Source of the DNA: Hemibagrus wyckioides
Lineage: Eukaryota > Chordata > Actinopteri > Siluriformes > Bagridae
Length of the DNA stretch: 64,000 nucleotides
Direction of reading: 5' to 3'
Assembly (NCBI RefSeq): GCF_019097595.1
Contig: NC_080717.1
Span: 7,032,001 to 7,096,000 of the forward strand
Made by a program: the position numbers and the translations under genes. Every line of letters begins with the position of its first letter. Position 1 is the stretch's first letter. Of the stretch, positions 23,566 through 35,789 are shown in pieces. The notes under the pieces are model-generated. The model was not told where the DNA came from, ran no database searches, and saw nothing but the letters and a program-made list of their open reading frames with translations.

Positions 23566-23735
23566 TAGCTTGGTAGTTAATGTATTAGACTAGTGATTAG
23601 AAGATTGTGAGTTCAAATCCCAGGTCCACCAAGCTGCCACTGCTGGGCCCTTGAGCAAGGCCCTTAACCCTCAATTGTATAAAACGACATAGATGTAAGT
23701 CGCTCTGGATAAAGGGTATCTGCCAAATGTTTGTA
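23565..23735 (+). repeat. tRNA-derived SINE, type B
   Basis: The head contains TTGGTAGTTAATGTATTAGA, with a B box in GTGAGTTCAAATCCCAGG. The core is CCAAGCTGCCACTGCTGGGC followed by GAGCAAGGCCCTTAACCCTC, identical to the type-A core. The type-B tail is TGTATAAAACGACATAGATG, then GTCGCTCTGGATAAAGGG and TCTGCCAAATG. Confidence 0.82.
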
Positions 23736-25507
23736 AGAATGCTAAAGGTTTTCTACTGTAACTCTTTTTACTAAACAAGTTTTTTTGTGTCTTGCAATCT
23801 GATCGAACTCTACTTACTGATGTAATGTACAAAATAGCATACCACCAAAGCACTCTTAACATACCTGCCATATACAGTATGTTGTTTTGAGCACAGCATC
23901 AACATTAGAATGCTCTACCCTTAAAAAAATTGTAATAAAAAAATATTCTAATTTTACACGGCATCCTTGAAACATCCTTTTGTCATTTCAACTATCTTTC
24001 CAATAACAAGACATTATTTCCAATAGAATACAAATAGTTAAATATGATTCCAAACTGAAATTTCATAAAAAAGAAAAACACAATGGTCATTAAAATTCCA
24101 AGAGGTGGAAAATGTAAAGTTTTTACAGATTTACCTCTGACTGATACAACGAGACTCCTACTAAAATAATCCAATCTATAAAATCAATGACTATTAGTTT
24201 TCCTTTATTAAATAATAACATGCGTTTTCATTTTTAAATGATCACATTACATGGCAGGTCCACCTACATGATCCAATGAAGAAGTTGTTACTATAGAAAC
24301 AGTAACAAGCACCTGGCACTAATGGCACTATTCGCTATAGAAAACGGATCAACCACTTCTGACCCGAGGTTTAGAATGACCCGGGGGGAGTGTGAAAAGC
24401 CCTACTGTGGTATAAGAGGAATAAAACACTTTAGCTTATGCTATTATAAGAAAACAATCCACTTTAGGGTGGAGACAGTAATTCTGTAATTCCCTGTGGA
24501 CCATGCAGTGGTCAAATCACCCAAGCTTGGAATATTTTCCTAGAACAGAAAGTTTTATTGATGATTATCAGAAAAAGAACCTTGGCTTTTAACCTGATCT
24601 GATCCACGGACAAACAGATTATCGGAAGCAGAAAACGATAACATTGACAAATTTCATCGCTAAACATATTAGGTTGCAAATAAAAACAAGCACAAAAGAG
24701 AGGTTTTTCTGAATTAATCTGGATTTGTTTTTACCTTTGTCATCAATTTCACTGGACTCCACAGACATGCAGCAAGCACTGCATTATTTATGACATTCTT
24801 GTTTGCCAGATCAAATTAAAAGTGCAATAAATCTAAAACAAACAAAATTTGTTTCCATTAGGTGCAAAATGGTGATGAAATACCTACTGAAATATCACAC
24901 AATATTTCCCCCACTTGTCTCAAAAAGTATTAAGTGTTTTATTATAATGTGAAAAATAGTAAAGAAATAATTCATAAAACCTGACTTATACATAATACGA
25001 ATAAATTATAGTCTAGAATCGACTGATGCTTTGAACATAAACTTATCTGCTGTGCCAGAAATCTGATCATACGGATTAGAGCAGCGGTGCTGAAGTAGTA
25101 TTAGATGCCTCTGGCTGATATACTGTATATTAGGGCATTAAAAGCACTATTTATTCAATCGGCAGACCCTTTTTATCTGACGCGCCTTACAAGTGAGGCA
25201 CAGAACTAACAGTAAAAGCTTTACTTAAGGTCCAAGCAGTGGATCTTTAGCAGCTCTAGTCTTTTAACTCAGAACTTCCAATTCATTTCAGGGAACATTA
25301 ACCAGCAAGCTAAGCTGTAGTCGTTAAAAATCTCTGATAATGCTAGAGCCATGAAAGATAATGTCTTACATTGCTTAATAATTTAATAACAATTGTTGCA
25401 GAAAATCGGGACTGCAAATCCACCGAGAGCAGCACGGTTTCACAGAATAAGAGGTTGTGTTATTTTGTTAGGGTTTAATGCATATAATAGGGTTAATATG
25501 AGATATA
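23736..25507. other. Unique non-coding sequence
   Basis: No gene recognised. The segment around 24270-24430 (GTTACTATAGAAACAGTAAC and GTGGTATAAGAGGAATAAAA) resembles a dispersed fish repeat, but I cannot bound it. The remaining text is AT-rich and unique. Confidence 0.5.
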
Positions 25508-25857
25508 GGCCACCTTCTTCCATTGCTCCGTGGTTGAGTTCTGATGCTCACATGCCAATTGTTGCTACTTTTGGTGGTCAGCATGGGCATCCTGACTGGT
25601 CTGCAGCTATGCAGCCCCATACGCAACAGATGCACTGTGCATTCTGATACCATGCAATCAGAACCTGCATTAAATTCTTCAGCAATTTGAGCAACAGTAG
25701 CTTGTCTGTTGGATCGGATCACACGGGCCAGCCTTCGCTCCCCACGTGCATCAGTGAACCTTGACCATCCATGACTCTGTCATCAACACTGTTCCTTCCT
25801 TGGACCACTTTTGATAGATACTGACCACTGCAGACCGGGAACACCCCACAAGAGCGT
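25508..25857 (-). pseudogene. Tc1-like transposase fragment (DNA-binding and linker region)
   Basis: On the minus strand the text begins at the helix-turn-helix region (CTTGTGGGGTGTTCCCGGTC, then GTATCTATCAAAAGTGGTCC). It passes through a GRPR-like linker region and continues as an open 84-aa frame (25468-25722) reading MIRSNRQATVAQIAEEFNAG, then CTVHLLRMGLHSCRP and VRMPMLTTK. That is the second helix-turn-helix and hinge of the parent of the derivatives at 13320, 54861 and 61827, and it includes sequence beyond their deletion junction. Both ends are missing, and a deletion near 25625 removes a few codons of VHRTLLRMGL-type sequence. It is not functional. Confidence 0.78.
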
Positions 25858-26127
25858 TTTTTCAAAAAGAAAAGCAGCTTGTCGTGCTATTGCCAAACCA
25901 GAGAGTGACATTCCTGTATCAAACAGTGTTTAAAACCCTGGCACTGAAAACTCCTCATGAATGCTGCATAAACATCTCCTTACAGAAAGCTGCACATCAA
26001 CGATTAGAGCTTTTCTTGATCAGATAAGAACATGTTAAACAAATCAATCCATTATTAGTTTTAGATGATTTGGAAACATACAAGTCCCTTTCCCCTTGAG
26101 TTGCTGTTATAAAAATGATGCAACATA

Positions 26128-26208
26128 CACTGATCAGCCATAACATTATGACCACCTGCCTAATATTGTATTAGTCCCCCTTTTGCTTCCAGAACGGCCC
26201 TGACCCGT
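26128..26208 (-). mobile_element. Right-end fragment of the same Tc1 family
   Basis: TA (26126-26127) is followed by CACTGATCAGCCATAACATT and ATGACCACCTGCCTAATATT. The match runs to CCCTGACCCGT, about where the deletion junction of the other copies lies, and is then lost. No left end is nearby. Confidence 0.75.
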
Positions 26209-29200
26209 TTCATTCAAACCTGTGGTTTAAAATAAAATGCCAGCACTACTGTTGGAACCCTGCTGATAAGTTGTATTAATAGAGCTAGTGAGGCTTATTA
26301 AGCTTATGTTTGTCCTCTCAAGTCCCACATACTGTAGGATGAGAGAAAAAAAAGAAAAAAAAAAGGAGAAAATGAGTATAACAGAGAACATTATGAACAT
26401 TTTCAGAACGTCACTCGCCAAGATTTACTGGCCCTTGATAGTTCATTTATGAGAAGAAAACAGACCACATAAACCCACTGCAGCTCAATCGCACAGAAGT
26501 CATTAAAACATAACCCAAGGTCAAATCCGTTACGGTGTGACTGACATGCTGCACTGAGCTTATGTGTCATGTTTTGATTGTTCTGCGTTCTCTTCCTTGT
26601 TCACTATCTACGATATTTGTCTTGTTCAGTCGGAACAGTACTGATAGACCTACGCTTTGTGTCTGCATGGCTTTCGTTCTTGTCTATGCAAATGCACATT
26701 GTCTGAAACATGTTCTCTTGAATTATTCATCTTAGGAATCTATTGTGTTTTGAAAGGAGTAACTGTTTCAGAGAAGCGCGATTGGTGCGATGTCTACACG
26801 AGCTGAGTGGTGTTTCATTATGCGCTTGACCTTTAGATCTTCTTGCTGTGTACACTGTAGGACATGACTAAAGCCCACCCACTATATACACGGTTGAATA
26901 TTTTGAGACCATAATCATAATAACAAGCGTGTTACAAGACACTGTAACGCCAACGCTAACTGATTTCTTATCTAACACAGATGATCCCTGGAACTAATCT
27001 GCATTATGTGTTCAATCAAATAATCTGATCATCAGATCTAATAAGAATTAGAGGATTTTCTGGATCAGTAAAGCCAGTTTTGATGTTTTGGATTGTCCAT
27101 GGTAATTATGTTTAACGGCGAGGGCTGACTGAGATGGGCAGCTCAGCTTGAGCTCTTGGGAAGGGTTTTATGGAGGCTTGAAGTGTCTGCATTCATAAAG
27201 CTGTTTGACATTTAAAGGAGGCCAAAAGTCTAATCGACCAGCATTAGCCCGTAGCCTTTCTCTTCGGAGTCTGAAGTGTGCATACAACTAAATGAAATTG
27301 GCTTCATCCACATGAAATGAATTCCAATAATATATTGACCGACCGTCCCTTTTCAGTACCGCGTATCCTACACAGGGTTACAAAGAGCCAGGAGCTTATT
27401 CATGTACAATAGTTGGAAATTTAAAACCCAAACTTTTTCTAAATGACCTCTACTAACCCGCCCTCACCCAGACCACGCAAACGAAATGTTTACCGTATTC
27501 TAAACATTTAAACAGCATTTTCTACCACGACCTTCTTGCACTGTTTTACTTACGGTACACATGCTGTTGGATGGTTAGGATGCCTCGCACCGAACGTGGT
27601 TCATTAAGTTATATAATACACCGTCCTACATTTACACAACTGACTCAACCAAACCATCATTTCTGGAGAAAACAGGGAAATCCTCTGCACCCCAATATGT
27701 CTATTTATGCTGACGCCGGAACAAAACAGTACAGGTGACAGGCCTAATTAGGGTTTGCTGTATAAACGGCATGCTGTAAGCACAAAACTAAAAACCCAGA
27801 TGATATTCCAGCATCACTCCCATCCTTGATATTAGCATGCAGCGTTCTGAATTATGCAGAAAAAGTAACATAATTAGTTCCTCAGGTGCGAAGCCAAAGA
27901 CAGAGGTGCCTAAAGTCTGTGTAGTTGCCTACATCCTTGCACAAAAACTGATAGACATAATAGTAATAAATGCATTTATGTAATGTATGGAAAAAGAATA
28001 AGAATAGATTCTGGGTAAGATTTTCGGAAATAATTCTGTCTGAGCTCTCACCGCACCACATTTCTGTTTATCTGATGATAAACATTGAAAAGCAACAGAC
28101 TTCTATGGAAAAACTGGAACGTGAACAGCGGTATTTGAGATAAAAAAGATTGTTTTCTTTCACTGCGTATAGGGTTCCTTGTCTTTGTTTGTCACTCTTG
28201 CAGAAGATTGCATCAAGTCGTGCTGCGTCACATGGTGTTACTCATCCCATGTTTGTGACAGCACATTGGGGACAAATTCACCTTCCTGTTAGACGCAGGC
28301 TGCCGACTGTGTTGATGTCGCCTGCAGTATCAAAGCAGACGTGATTCGTTTCCACTTTAACGCTGATTGCAGTTTTTTTTTTTTTTTTTGCTTTGACAAA
28401 TACGCAATCAAGCAAACAGAGAGAATTAAACTCTGACTCTGACTGTAATTGATGTCGGCAGTAGGCACAATTTGATATAATTCCTTGTGATTTAACATAA
28501 CATGACATGATCAGCGCTCCATATAAGTTGGAAGTGGAGTGGATTTTCATTTCTCCTCCATTTCTTTAAACCGTGCCGATTTGATCACGTTCCATATTTA
28601 GCTTTAGTTTTTAAACACACCGAATGTGCGTCAGGAGGCACAGAGCAGAACGTGACTGCGGAGTGTGCTCTCTGTGCGTCGTAAATTAATATAAAATTTA
28701 CTGAGGCTGTAGCCCATCATGCAAGCTGTGCCTGGGATGCCTGCTAAATGCTCTCTGCGTGTTGTGCAAATTGCACTTTAAAAAAGCTGCTGTAAAGTGG
28801 CACAAACGGAAACGGTAGAAATGGTCAGATACAGAGATGGCAAAAAGCCTGGGACTAACGGGGAAATCATATAGTAGCTCAGGATCTGAACAGGAACTGA
28901 ACTGAAATTCTTATTAAATGAACGCACACAGATGGCGAACCAAGGCCATCTGTAATGAACAAGACTCAGGAGAATGGTTCCATATGGGGGAGGGTTTACT
29001 GACAGGGCAAAATATGATTCAAACACAGTGAAGGCAATGCAACTAAACACGAGTCAGAAACGGCAAGACTTCACACAAGATGTACGCAATGACTAGCACC
29101 TATATATATGCTCGTTATTGCAAATTCCAAAGAGTAGGATATGACATTAAATGATGCCATTCGATAAAGAGTTTTACCTCATAGTCTGAAGTACCACTTA

Positions 29201-29327
29201 TATATACTGTTTTTTAACACAGCAGGCATTTGCTAATAAACATCAATGTGATGCTAAGTTATAATACAGAGCTTTAATGCTGTAAAACATCGAATGATCT
29301 TGCTAGCAAACAGCTTATGTGTACAGG
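26209..29327. other. Unique non-coding sequence
   Basis: About 3 kb without recognisable genes or elements. A GC-balanced complex stretch at about 27090-27300 and another at 28600-28790 stand out from the AT-rich surroundings and are possible regulatory sequence. I see no splice-bounded frames. The 104- and 90-aa frames nearby show no domain. Confidence 0.45.
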
Positions 29328-29505
29328 TTTACATTTACAGCATTTGGCAGACACCCTTAACCAGAGTGACTTACAATTTATTGCATACTTATATAATTGA
29401 GGGCCTTACTCAGGGGCCAAGCATTGTGAGATTGGTGGACATGGGATTCAAACTCAAAACTTTCCAATCAGTAGTCCAACGCCTTAACCACAAAGCTACC
29501 ACAAC
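29328..29505 (-). repeat. tRNA-derived SINE, type B
   Basis: The plus strand shows the inverted tail (CATTTACAGCATTTGGCAGA, then AGTGACTTACAA), the core (GAGGGCCTTACTCAGGGGCC) and the inverted tRNA head (GGGATTCAAACTCAAAACTT, CCTTAACCACAAAGCTACCA). Confidence 0.78.
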
Positions 29506-29774
29506 CAACATAAGGCAGGATGTTCCGATATCTTCACAAGATTCGGCTCGTATAATTTACAGATTATTATCTGTTTCCTTTGAAGCATTTAAAATTGGAG
29601 ATATGTGATGAAATTGGGCTAGGGATGCTTAGCAGCGTCCACTGTCTGCTAAGGTGTATGCAATGACTAGTTACTATATGGCAAAAGTATTTATTAATCT
29701 ACCATGATCTTCATATGTGCTTGTTGAACATCCCATTCCAAAGCTATGGCATCAATTTGGAGTAGGATATGGAT

Positions 29775-29882
29775 TGTTTTATGTAGCACCATGGTCCTGG
29801 AGAAAGGTTGTTTCATCTCACTATGTACTGGGTCAGATTTATATGGTTGAAATGACAATAAAAGCTTCTTGACTCTTATTAG
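29775..29882 (+). repeat. Dispersed repeat 3' end with TTGACT-type tail, copy 1
   Basis: The text GGAGAAAGGTTGTTTCATCT, CACTATGTACTGGGTCAGAT and ATGGTTGAAATGACAATAAA ends with AGCTTCTTGACTCTT. The same block recurs at about 44275-44390. The pattern (short 3' block plus a simple tail) suggests a LINE or SINE 3' end. The family is not assigned. Confidence 0.6.
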
Positions 29883-30379
29883 ATTAAACTATTAGATTGT
29901 TTTACCTCAATGAAAAGACTGTAGCAGCAGTTAGATAGACTGTATTTAAGACTAGAGACAATTGCTACCTGTGCTGCCTGTGTGATACAGAATTAGCTGT
30001 ATGTCATATGAAATGAAATGGATTCTTCTTCTTCTTCTTCTTCTTCTTATTATTATTATTTGTAGTAGTAGGACTATAATCTATTGTTCTTATAGAAGAC
30101 TGAAGCTCCAACATGTAGCCCAGGTCTGTGGAAAACCCACTCACCTGACAACACTGGTTATATTGGATGAAGCAACTCACAGTGAACTCATTTTAGGAAG
30201 CAAACAAACTAAATCATGTGCAAAGCCAATCACTGGAAATCATCCATAGTAGAATACATGAGACAGAATATGTAATCAAGTGCACTTTCCATTTCCCTAC
30301 TACACTTTGCATTGATGTTTTGTTGACTCATGTTGTGAGAATCCCCTTAAATCTATGAGGATGGAGGTGATTTATTCGA
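29883..30379. other. Non-coding sequence with (TTC)n(TTA)n
   Basis: A compound microsatellite (TTC then TTA units) lies at about 30025-30060. No gene. Confidence 0.6.
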
Positions 30380-30500
30380 CCTGTCCAGGGTGTACCCCTG
30401 TCTTTTGCCCAATGTGTGCTGGGATAGGCTCAAGTAGACCCCCATGACCCTAATTAGGAATAAAGCGTATAGACAATGGATGGATGGATGGATGGATGTT
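30380..30500 (+). repeat. Type-C SINE 3' end with expanded GGAT tail
   Basis: It starts GACCTGTCCAGGGTGTACCC, continues GGGATAGGCTCAAGTAGACC and CCTAATTAGGAATAAAGCG, and ends in ATGGATGGATGGATGG. The 5' part including the tRNA head is missing, as in typical target-primed truncation. Confidence 0.8.
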
Positions 30501-31282
30501 GATTTATTGCTAAGATCTTTCCTCTTCCTGTAAGTTTCCATGGTGACAAATATGTATGTGGTTATGGTATGTTTGTTAGGTTTCTGTTCCAGTCCTGCTT
30601 TGCCCCTGCTTTGTCACTGGATTGTTTCTTTATTGTGTCCACCTGTTTTGTGTTGAATTCTGATTAGTTGGTGCATTTATACCCTTATGTGCATTACTGT
30701 ATCAAGTATATCTTAGCACTGTGTTCTTATTTCACTGTTTATATAAGATTTTGACTCTTGCCCATGTTTTGACATTGATTATATATTATCCTTGCTTTCT
30801 TTTGCCCACCTGTGTTTTGACCCCCCACCCTACAGGTGTATGATTTATGAATTTGCCCCAATAATGCTCCTACTGAGTGTCCTGCCTGTGTACTCATGTC
30901 CTGCCTCTTACCAGATGTTACACTTTCACACATTACTTAAAGTGTAGACTTGTGCTCTAGTTTTTACATCACACAGGTCTGCCACCCAAACTGTGACCTA
31001 ATTGCAGATGAAAACAGCTTCTTACATTTGCCAGCTTATTAAGCAGTCTGAGACTGACTTGTAACGTTAATCACAGCACTAATAAAAAATTATGAATTGT
31101 AAGCATTTCTGCCATCTTTGCATAATTAGGTATGATGATATCTATAATTAGGAAATGCTGATTACATAGGTAGCCACATTTTATAGCTGGAATTAACATG
31201 TTGGAGAGGTTTTGACATATCAATAGTGTTTGTTAAAGGTTTCAGAAGCATCACTGCGATGAAGCGATGAGATACAGACAGC
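30501..31282. other. Non-coding sequence, possibly an old dispersed repeat
   Basis: CTGTTCCAGTCCTGCTTTGC and CACCTGTTTTGTGTTGAATT (30585-30660) have the style of decayed fish LTR or other dispersed repeats (compare 36690-36790 and 60640-60780), but no boundary can be set. No gene. Confidence 0.35.
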
Positions 31283-31284
31283 TA

Positions 31285-32532
31285 CACTATATTGCCAAAA
31301 GTATTCGCTCACCTGCTTTGACTCGCATATGAACTTAAGTGACATCCCATTCCTAATCCATAGGGTTCAATATGACGTCGGTCCACCCTTTGCAGCTATA
31401 ACAGCTTCAACTCTTCTGGGAAGGCTGTCCACAAGGTTTAGGAGTGTGTTTATGGGAATTTTTGACCATTCTTCCAGAAGCGCATTTGTGACGTCACACA
31501 CTGATGTTGGACGAGAAGGTCTGGCTCTCAGTCTCCGCTCTAATTTATCCCAAAGGTGTTCTATCGGGTTGAGGTCAGGACTCTGTGCAGGCCAGTCAAG
31601 TTCATCCACACCAGACTCTGTCATCCATGTCTTTATGGACCTTGCTTTGTGCACTGGTGCACAGTCATGTTGGAAGAGGAAGGGGCCAGCTCCAAACTGT
31701 TCCCACAAAGTTGGGAGCATGGAATTGTCCAAAATGTCTTGGTATGCTGAAGCATTCAGAGTTCCTTTCACTGGAACTAAGGGGCCAAGCCCAGCTCCTG
31801 AAAAACAACCCCACACCATAATCCCCCCTCCACCAAACTTTACACTTGGCACAATGCAGTCAGACAAGTACCGTTCTCCTGGCAACCGCCAAACCCAGAC
31901 TCGTCCATCAGATTGCCAGATGGAGAAGCGCGATTTGTCACTCCAGAGAACGCGTCTCCACTGCTCTAGAGTCCAGTGGCGGCGTGCTTTACACCACTGC
32001 ATCCGACGCTTTGCATTGCACTTGGTGATGTATGGCTTGGATGCAGCTGCTCGGCCATGGAAACCCATTCCATGAGGCTCTCTGCGCACTGTTCTTGAGC
32101 TAATCTGAAGGCCACATGAAGTTTGGAGGTCTGTAGTGATTGACTCTACAGAAAGTTGGCGACCTCTTCGCACTATGCGCCTCAGCATCTGCTGACCCCG
32201 CTCCGTCAGTTTACGTGGCCTACCACTTCGTGGCTGAGTTGCTGTCGTTCCCAAACACTTCCACGTTCTTATAATACAGCTGACAGCTGACTGTGGACTA
32301 TTTAGGAGCGAGGAAATTTCACGACTGGATTTGTTGCACAGGTGGCATCCTATCACAGTTCCACGCTGGAATTCACTGAGCTCCTGAGAGCGACCCATTC
32401 TTTCACAAATGTTTGTAAAAACAGTCTGCATGCCTAGGTGCTTGATTTTATACACCTGTGGCCATGGAAGTGATTGGAACACCTGATTCTGATTATTTGG
32501 ATGGGTGAGCGAATACTTTTGGCAATATAGTG
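31285..32532 (-). mobile_element. Complete Tc1/mariner transposon, 1,248 bp
   Basis: The ends are perfect 29-bp terminal inverted repeats (CACTATATTGCCAAAAGTAT then TCGCTCACC), flanked by TA duplications at 31283-31284 and 32533-32534. It carries one uninterrupted transposase frame on the minus strand. The size, TA target, short TIR and DD34E gene are all as expected for a Tc1-type element that moves by cut and paste. It is the only structurally complete Tc1 in the window, and near identity of the TIRs suggests a relatively recent insertion. Confidence 0.95.
31367..32398 (-). CDS. Tc1-family transposase (343 aa, DD34E)
   Basis: Catalyses excision and TA-targeted insertion of its own element; it would act in the nucleus. 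I chose the start at [10 protein letters not shown], where other Tc1 proteins begin. The frame is open 28 codons further upstream (to 32482). Residues 1-110 are the bipartite helix-turn-helix DNA-binding region, with a GRPRK motif at about 59-63 and basic stretches that could serve as nuclear localisation signal. The catalytic residues are visible: D154 in LWSDKSRF, D245 in FQHDCAPVH and E280 in DLNPIEHLW, with exactly 34 residues between D245 and E280. A glycine-rich box GGGGIMVWG lies at 189-197. The protein ends AAKGGPTSY, the usual Tc1 end. No stops or frameshifts are present, and 343 aa is the normal length. One oddity: K155 follows the first D where Tc1 proteins usually have E (SDES), so activity is uncertain. 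Confidence 0.93.
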   Translation of the reverse strand: MGRSQELSEFQRGTVIGCHLCNKSSREISSLLNSPQSAVSCIIRTWKCLGTTATQPRSGRPRKLTERGQQMLRRIVRRGRQLSVESITTDLQTSCGLQISSRTVRREPHGMGFHGRAAASKPYITKCNAKRRMQWCKARRHWTLEQWRRVLWSDKSRFSIWQSDGRVWVWRLPGERYLSDCIVPSVKFGGGGIMVWGCFSGAGLGPLVPVKGTLNASAYQDILDNSMLPTLWEQFGAGPFLFQHDCAPVHKARSIKTWMTESGVDELDWPAQSPDLNPIEHLWDKLERRLRARPSRPTSVCDVTNALLEEWSKIPINTLLNLVDSLPRRVEAVIAAKGGPTSY

Positions 32533-32534
32533 TA

Positions 32535-34004
32535 TATCTGCCACAGGAACATGACGATAAACAAATTAAATGGAGAAATCGCTAACACTATGATCTCATT
32601 TAACAGCTAGTCGACACAAGCCAATATCCCACCAGGGACATGATATGTCACAGCTCGCACTTCCTCTCACTCCCTTTTGCTCCATTAAAAGAGACTTTAA
32701 ATCACGCAAACTGTTAAGACATCAGAGGTGTAGCTGAAGCATATTGGTGACAGATATGTTCATAATTGAGGCCTGTGATTGCATGAAATTCACATTTTAT
32801 CCTTCTGAACCAGCAACGGTTAGTCTTATCTATCAGTAGCTTGGCAATGAAGCTCCAAAATGTTGAGCAATGCATTCGATTGTGACATTATGATGGTATA
32901 ATAAGAATAAAGTGAGGTAAAAACAAAAGGTTGTTAAAAGAAAAACAAAAAAACCATGAGGCTAGTTATGTTGTTTGCTTTTTTGTATAATTGGCATTTT
33001 GATTAAACAGTTTGTAGTAGTCTATTTACTTTTAGTTCTTTCCTCAAGGTATTTTGGGGAAAAAAATTCCCAAGGATAACATCATGTTTACTGCACCAGT
33101 GACATCAACACCGATATATATCTGTTAAGCATCAAGCCAAATAGAGATCAAAACTATGGGGTGTTTATTTCGGTGTAATCACCTCACTGACTGGCTGCAT
33201 GACTCTATAGTCTGAGCTAGAAAGAAATCAGCCTTCAAACCATCACTTCAAACAACTTCAACCCCCACAAGACAAAACTGAACCAGTGTTAATGTTTTCA
33301 ATGATAGAGACTTAAAGCACTTTTGTATGTCGATCTGGATATAAGCGTCTGCCAAATGCCAGAAATGTAAATGTAAATGCTCAAATAGTCTCAGCTAAAA
33401 CAACTCAATTAAACACATCCGGTCGTATCAAATAACAAACAGAGGTGGCTAGTGTCAAAATGCCTCTAGGTGGAGTAAATCTAGAGCTATTCAAAAACAG
33501 CACTGCTACTTGATGCCATAATAAGTGAAAATAAATGAATATATATACGGAAACATGGACAGAAAAAGTCAAACATATATGAAATATACAATATGATGCA
33601 CTGGAAAAGTAAAAGGTATGTCTTTGCATGTATTTACCTACAGTTTCTAGTGCTTCCACTGTCCATTACTGGATTTTCTGTGTTACCCTTATAGGCTAAC
33701 ATGAAAAGTCTTGCCATAGGGTAGTCTATATTCTGTTTCCTGATGACATTTCTGTGTTGTGAGACCCTAATTGCGAGACTCTAATGAGATCTTCATGCTT
33801 AGCCTTGGTAGTGTAAGAGGGGCTGTGAACCATCAGAGAAATCTTTAGTCTTTTGTAAATGGGTCCATCAGAATAATGCAGGCATACATGCTGCTGCACA
33901 ATTATCTGTACATACTGTTACATGTTGTATGCATTATTCATATTTGCACACCTGCATTTTATGCACAAGTGCATTTTATGTCGATTTGTATTTGGGTTAC
34001 ATTT
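32535..34004. other. Unique non-coding sequence with one SINE tail scrap
   Basis: At about 33325-33378, TATGTCGATCTGGATATAAG, CGTCTGCCAAATGCCAGAAA and TGTAAATG are the type-B SINE tail without its head. Nothing else is recognised. Confidence 0.55.
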
Positions 34005-34213
34005 TAGGGCTCTGGGTTGTTGACTGGAAGATCAGGGTTCAAGCCCCAGCACCGCCAAGCTGCCACCAAAAACACACCCACCACCACCTCCCCCACCATC
34101 TCTAGGGGCACTGCATCATGGCTGACCCACCAATCCTCCAAAGATGGGATATGTGAAGGAAGAATTTCACTGTGCAGTAATGTTTATGTGACAAATAAAG
34201 GCTACTTAACTTT
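34005..34213 (+). repeat. tRNA-derived SINE, type A, core disrupted
   Basis: It has CTCTGGGTTGTTGACTGGAA, a B box GGGTTCAAGCCCC and CCAAGCTGCCACC. The GAGCAAGGCCC core is replaced by a CACACCCACCACCACCTCCC stretch. The type-A tail (GGGGCACTGCATCATGGCTG, GATGGGATATGTGAAGGAAG, GTGACAAATAAAGGCTACTT) is intact. The head starts late, so the A box is missing. Confidence 0.78.
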
Positions 34214-34261
34214 TAGTGACACTGCTGTAACAAAACAAATTCCCTTAGAGGATCAATAACA

Positions 34262-34263
34262 TA

Positions 34264-34345
<82 letters not shown>
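34262..34345. repeat. (ATCT)n microsatellite
   Basis: About 21 pure ATCT units. Confidence 0.97.
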
Positions 34346-35760
34346 CACAACCTTCCCATTGCAAATCATCAGATCAGGTCTTGTTTATTTTGGTCAGACA
34401 AAAAGAAAAGAAATGAGTGATTGGCGCAAATGGGCTATTGTGTACAATATGAACCCAAGAGAGGAGACAGAGAAGCAAAATGTGTATAACTGGTGTGAAC
34501 AATTCCCTTCTGGTATGGAGCTACTTTGAGAACGTACCGTATGTGTAGGTGTTATATACAGTGTTAATTGTGATATACGCCTCTTATGTCTGACACTTCT
34601 GTATGAGCTGAAGAAAAACTGGAGAAGGCCAAAATATGGCTGCTGTTATTAAACTATTATCTGGGGAGTGTCAAATCCAGTGTGTCAATACTCTCTGTTA
34701 TTTATTCCCCCTCAGCTCTATGGGCTGTGTTGCAACAGTTTTTTTTAACATGCCTTCACTGATTTATCAACACTATTTTCTTGTGAGGCTTCTATCCTAT
34801 GGGCCATTCTAATGTTTTATTATCTCATGTGGAGTTTGCTTGAAGGTGAAAGGATTGAGTCTTTCCACCTCTAAGCAATGTAGACTTGAATGTTGACTTC
34901 AGGAATAGAAATAATACTGAAATAACTGGAGATATTTCCTCTCCAAACCAAACCAATGGACAAAAAAATGTGTTTACGATTATAAATTATTATATATTTC
35001 AGAAGCCGATCTCATCTGGTTGGATTTAATTCCTCAGCCATTGCTAAGACCTCTTAATTATACAGTACACAGTTTTTACTTCTTTTATAAGGAGCCCACA
35101 GTACACAGTCTCTTAAACCACTGAACCATTGAACTACGGTCCAAGCTGATTTTATAAAAAGAAAAAATTAAACACATTCTGCGCAATAAGAATTAAGCAT
35201 TGGAGCTGAAGTCAAATAAAAAATATAAAATAAACAGGTTAATGTGGACACTCAGACTCTATTCCGGGGTGAGATTTTTTTTTTCTATAATTGAATTGTC
35301 GATTAATTAAATTCCAATCAAGTGTACTTGATGTAATAGCATTGAAATATTAAAACACAACCGTTCGCAGCTTTGAACGCTATCCCTTAGGCCCGGCTTA
35401 GGTGCAGAAATCAAAACTTGCAAATGGATTTCGCTAGTTGGTTACACAAACGTGACAAGCACTCCAACGTGCTCGGAGTTCTATTAGAAAAGTGTGTTTA
35501 TGAGTGAGAGTGCATCTGGCACAGGGTACAAATCCTCTCCCTTTGGGTGTGAGTTTTCATGCGCACTCATTACAACACTGTCAGCTGAATGCTGTGTTTA
35601 CTCCAACCCTGGAAGCATTGGAACTTCTCAGACCAGGTCAAAAGTTAAGCGTGGTTAGAAATTGCAACTGGGCCATTGTAATAATTGATGTCTTTACACT
35701 TGTTTGATCATTTTAGTTGAGCAGGCTTGGAGTAAGAGGGGACACATGAATGTACTGAAA
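34346..35760. other. Unique non-coding sequence
   Basis: No gene or element recognised. Confidence 0.5.
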
Positions 35761-35789
35761 GTTGGCACAGCTCAGCGGCACTACTGAGA

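Noticed and set aside
28150..28550. Overlapping 64-, 90- and 69-aa frames
   Set aside because: No domain, poly-lysine from a T-run, and both strands open; chance frames.
31329..32075. 248-aa plus-strand frame
   Set aside because: Antisense shadow of the Tc1 transposase on the minus strand.
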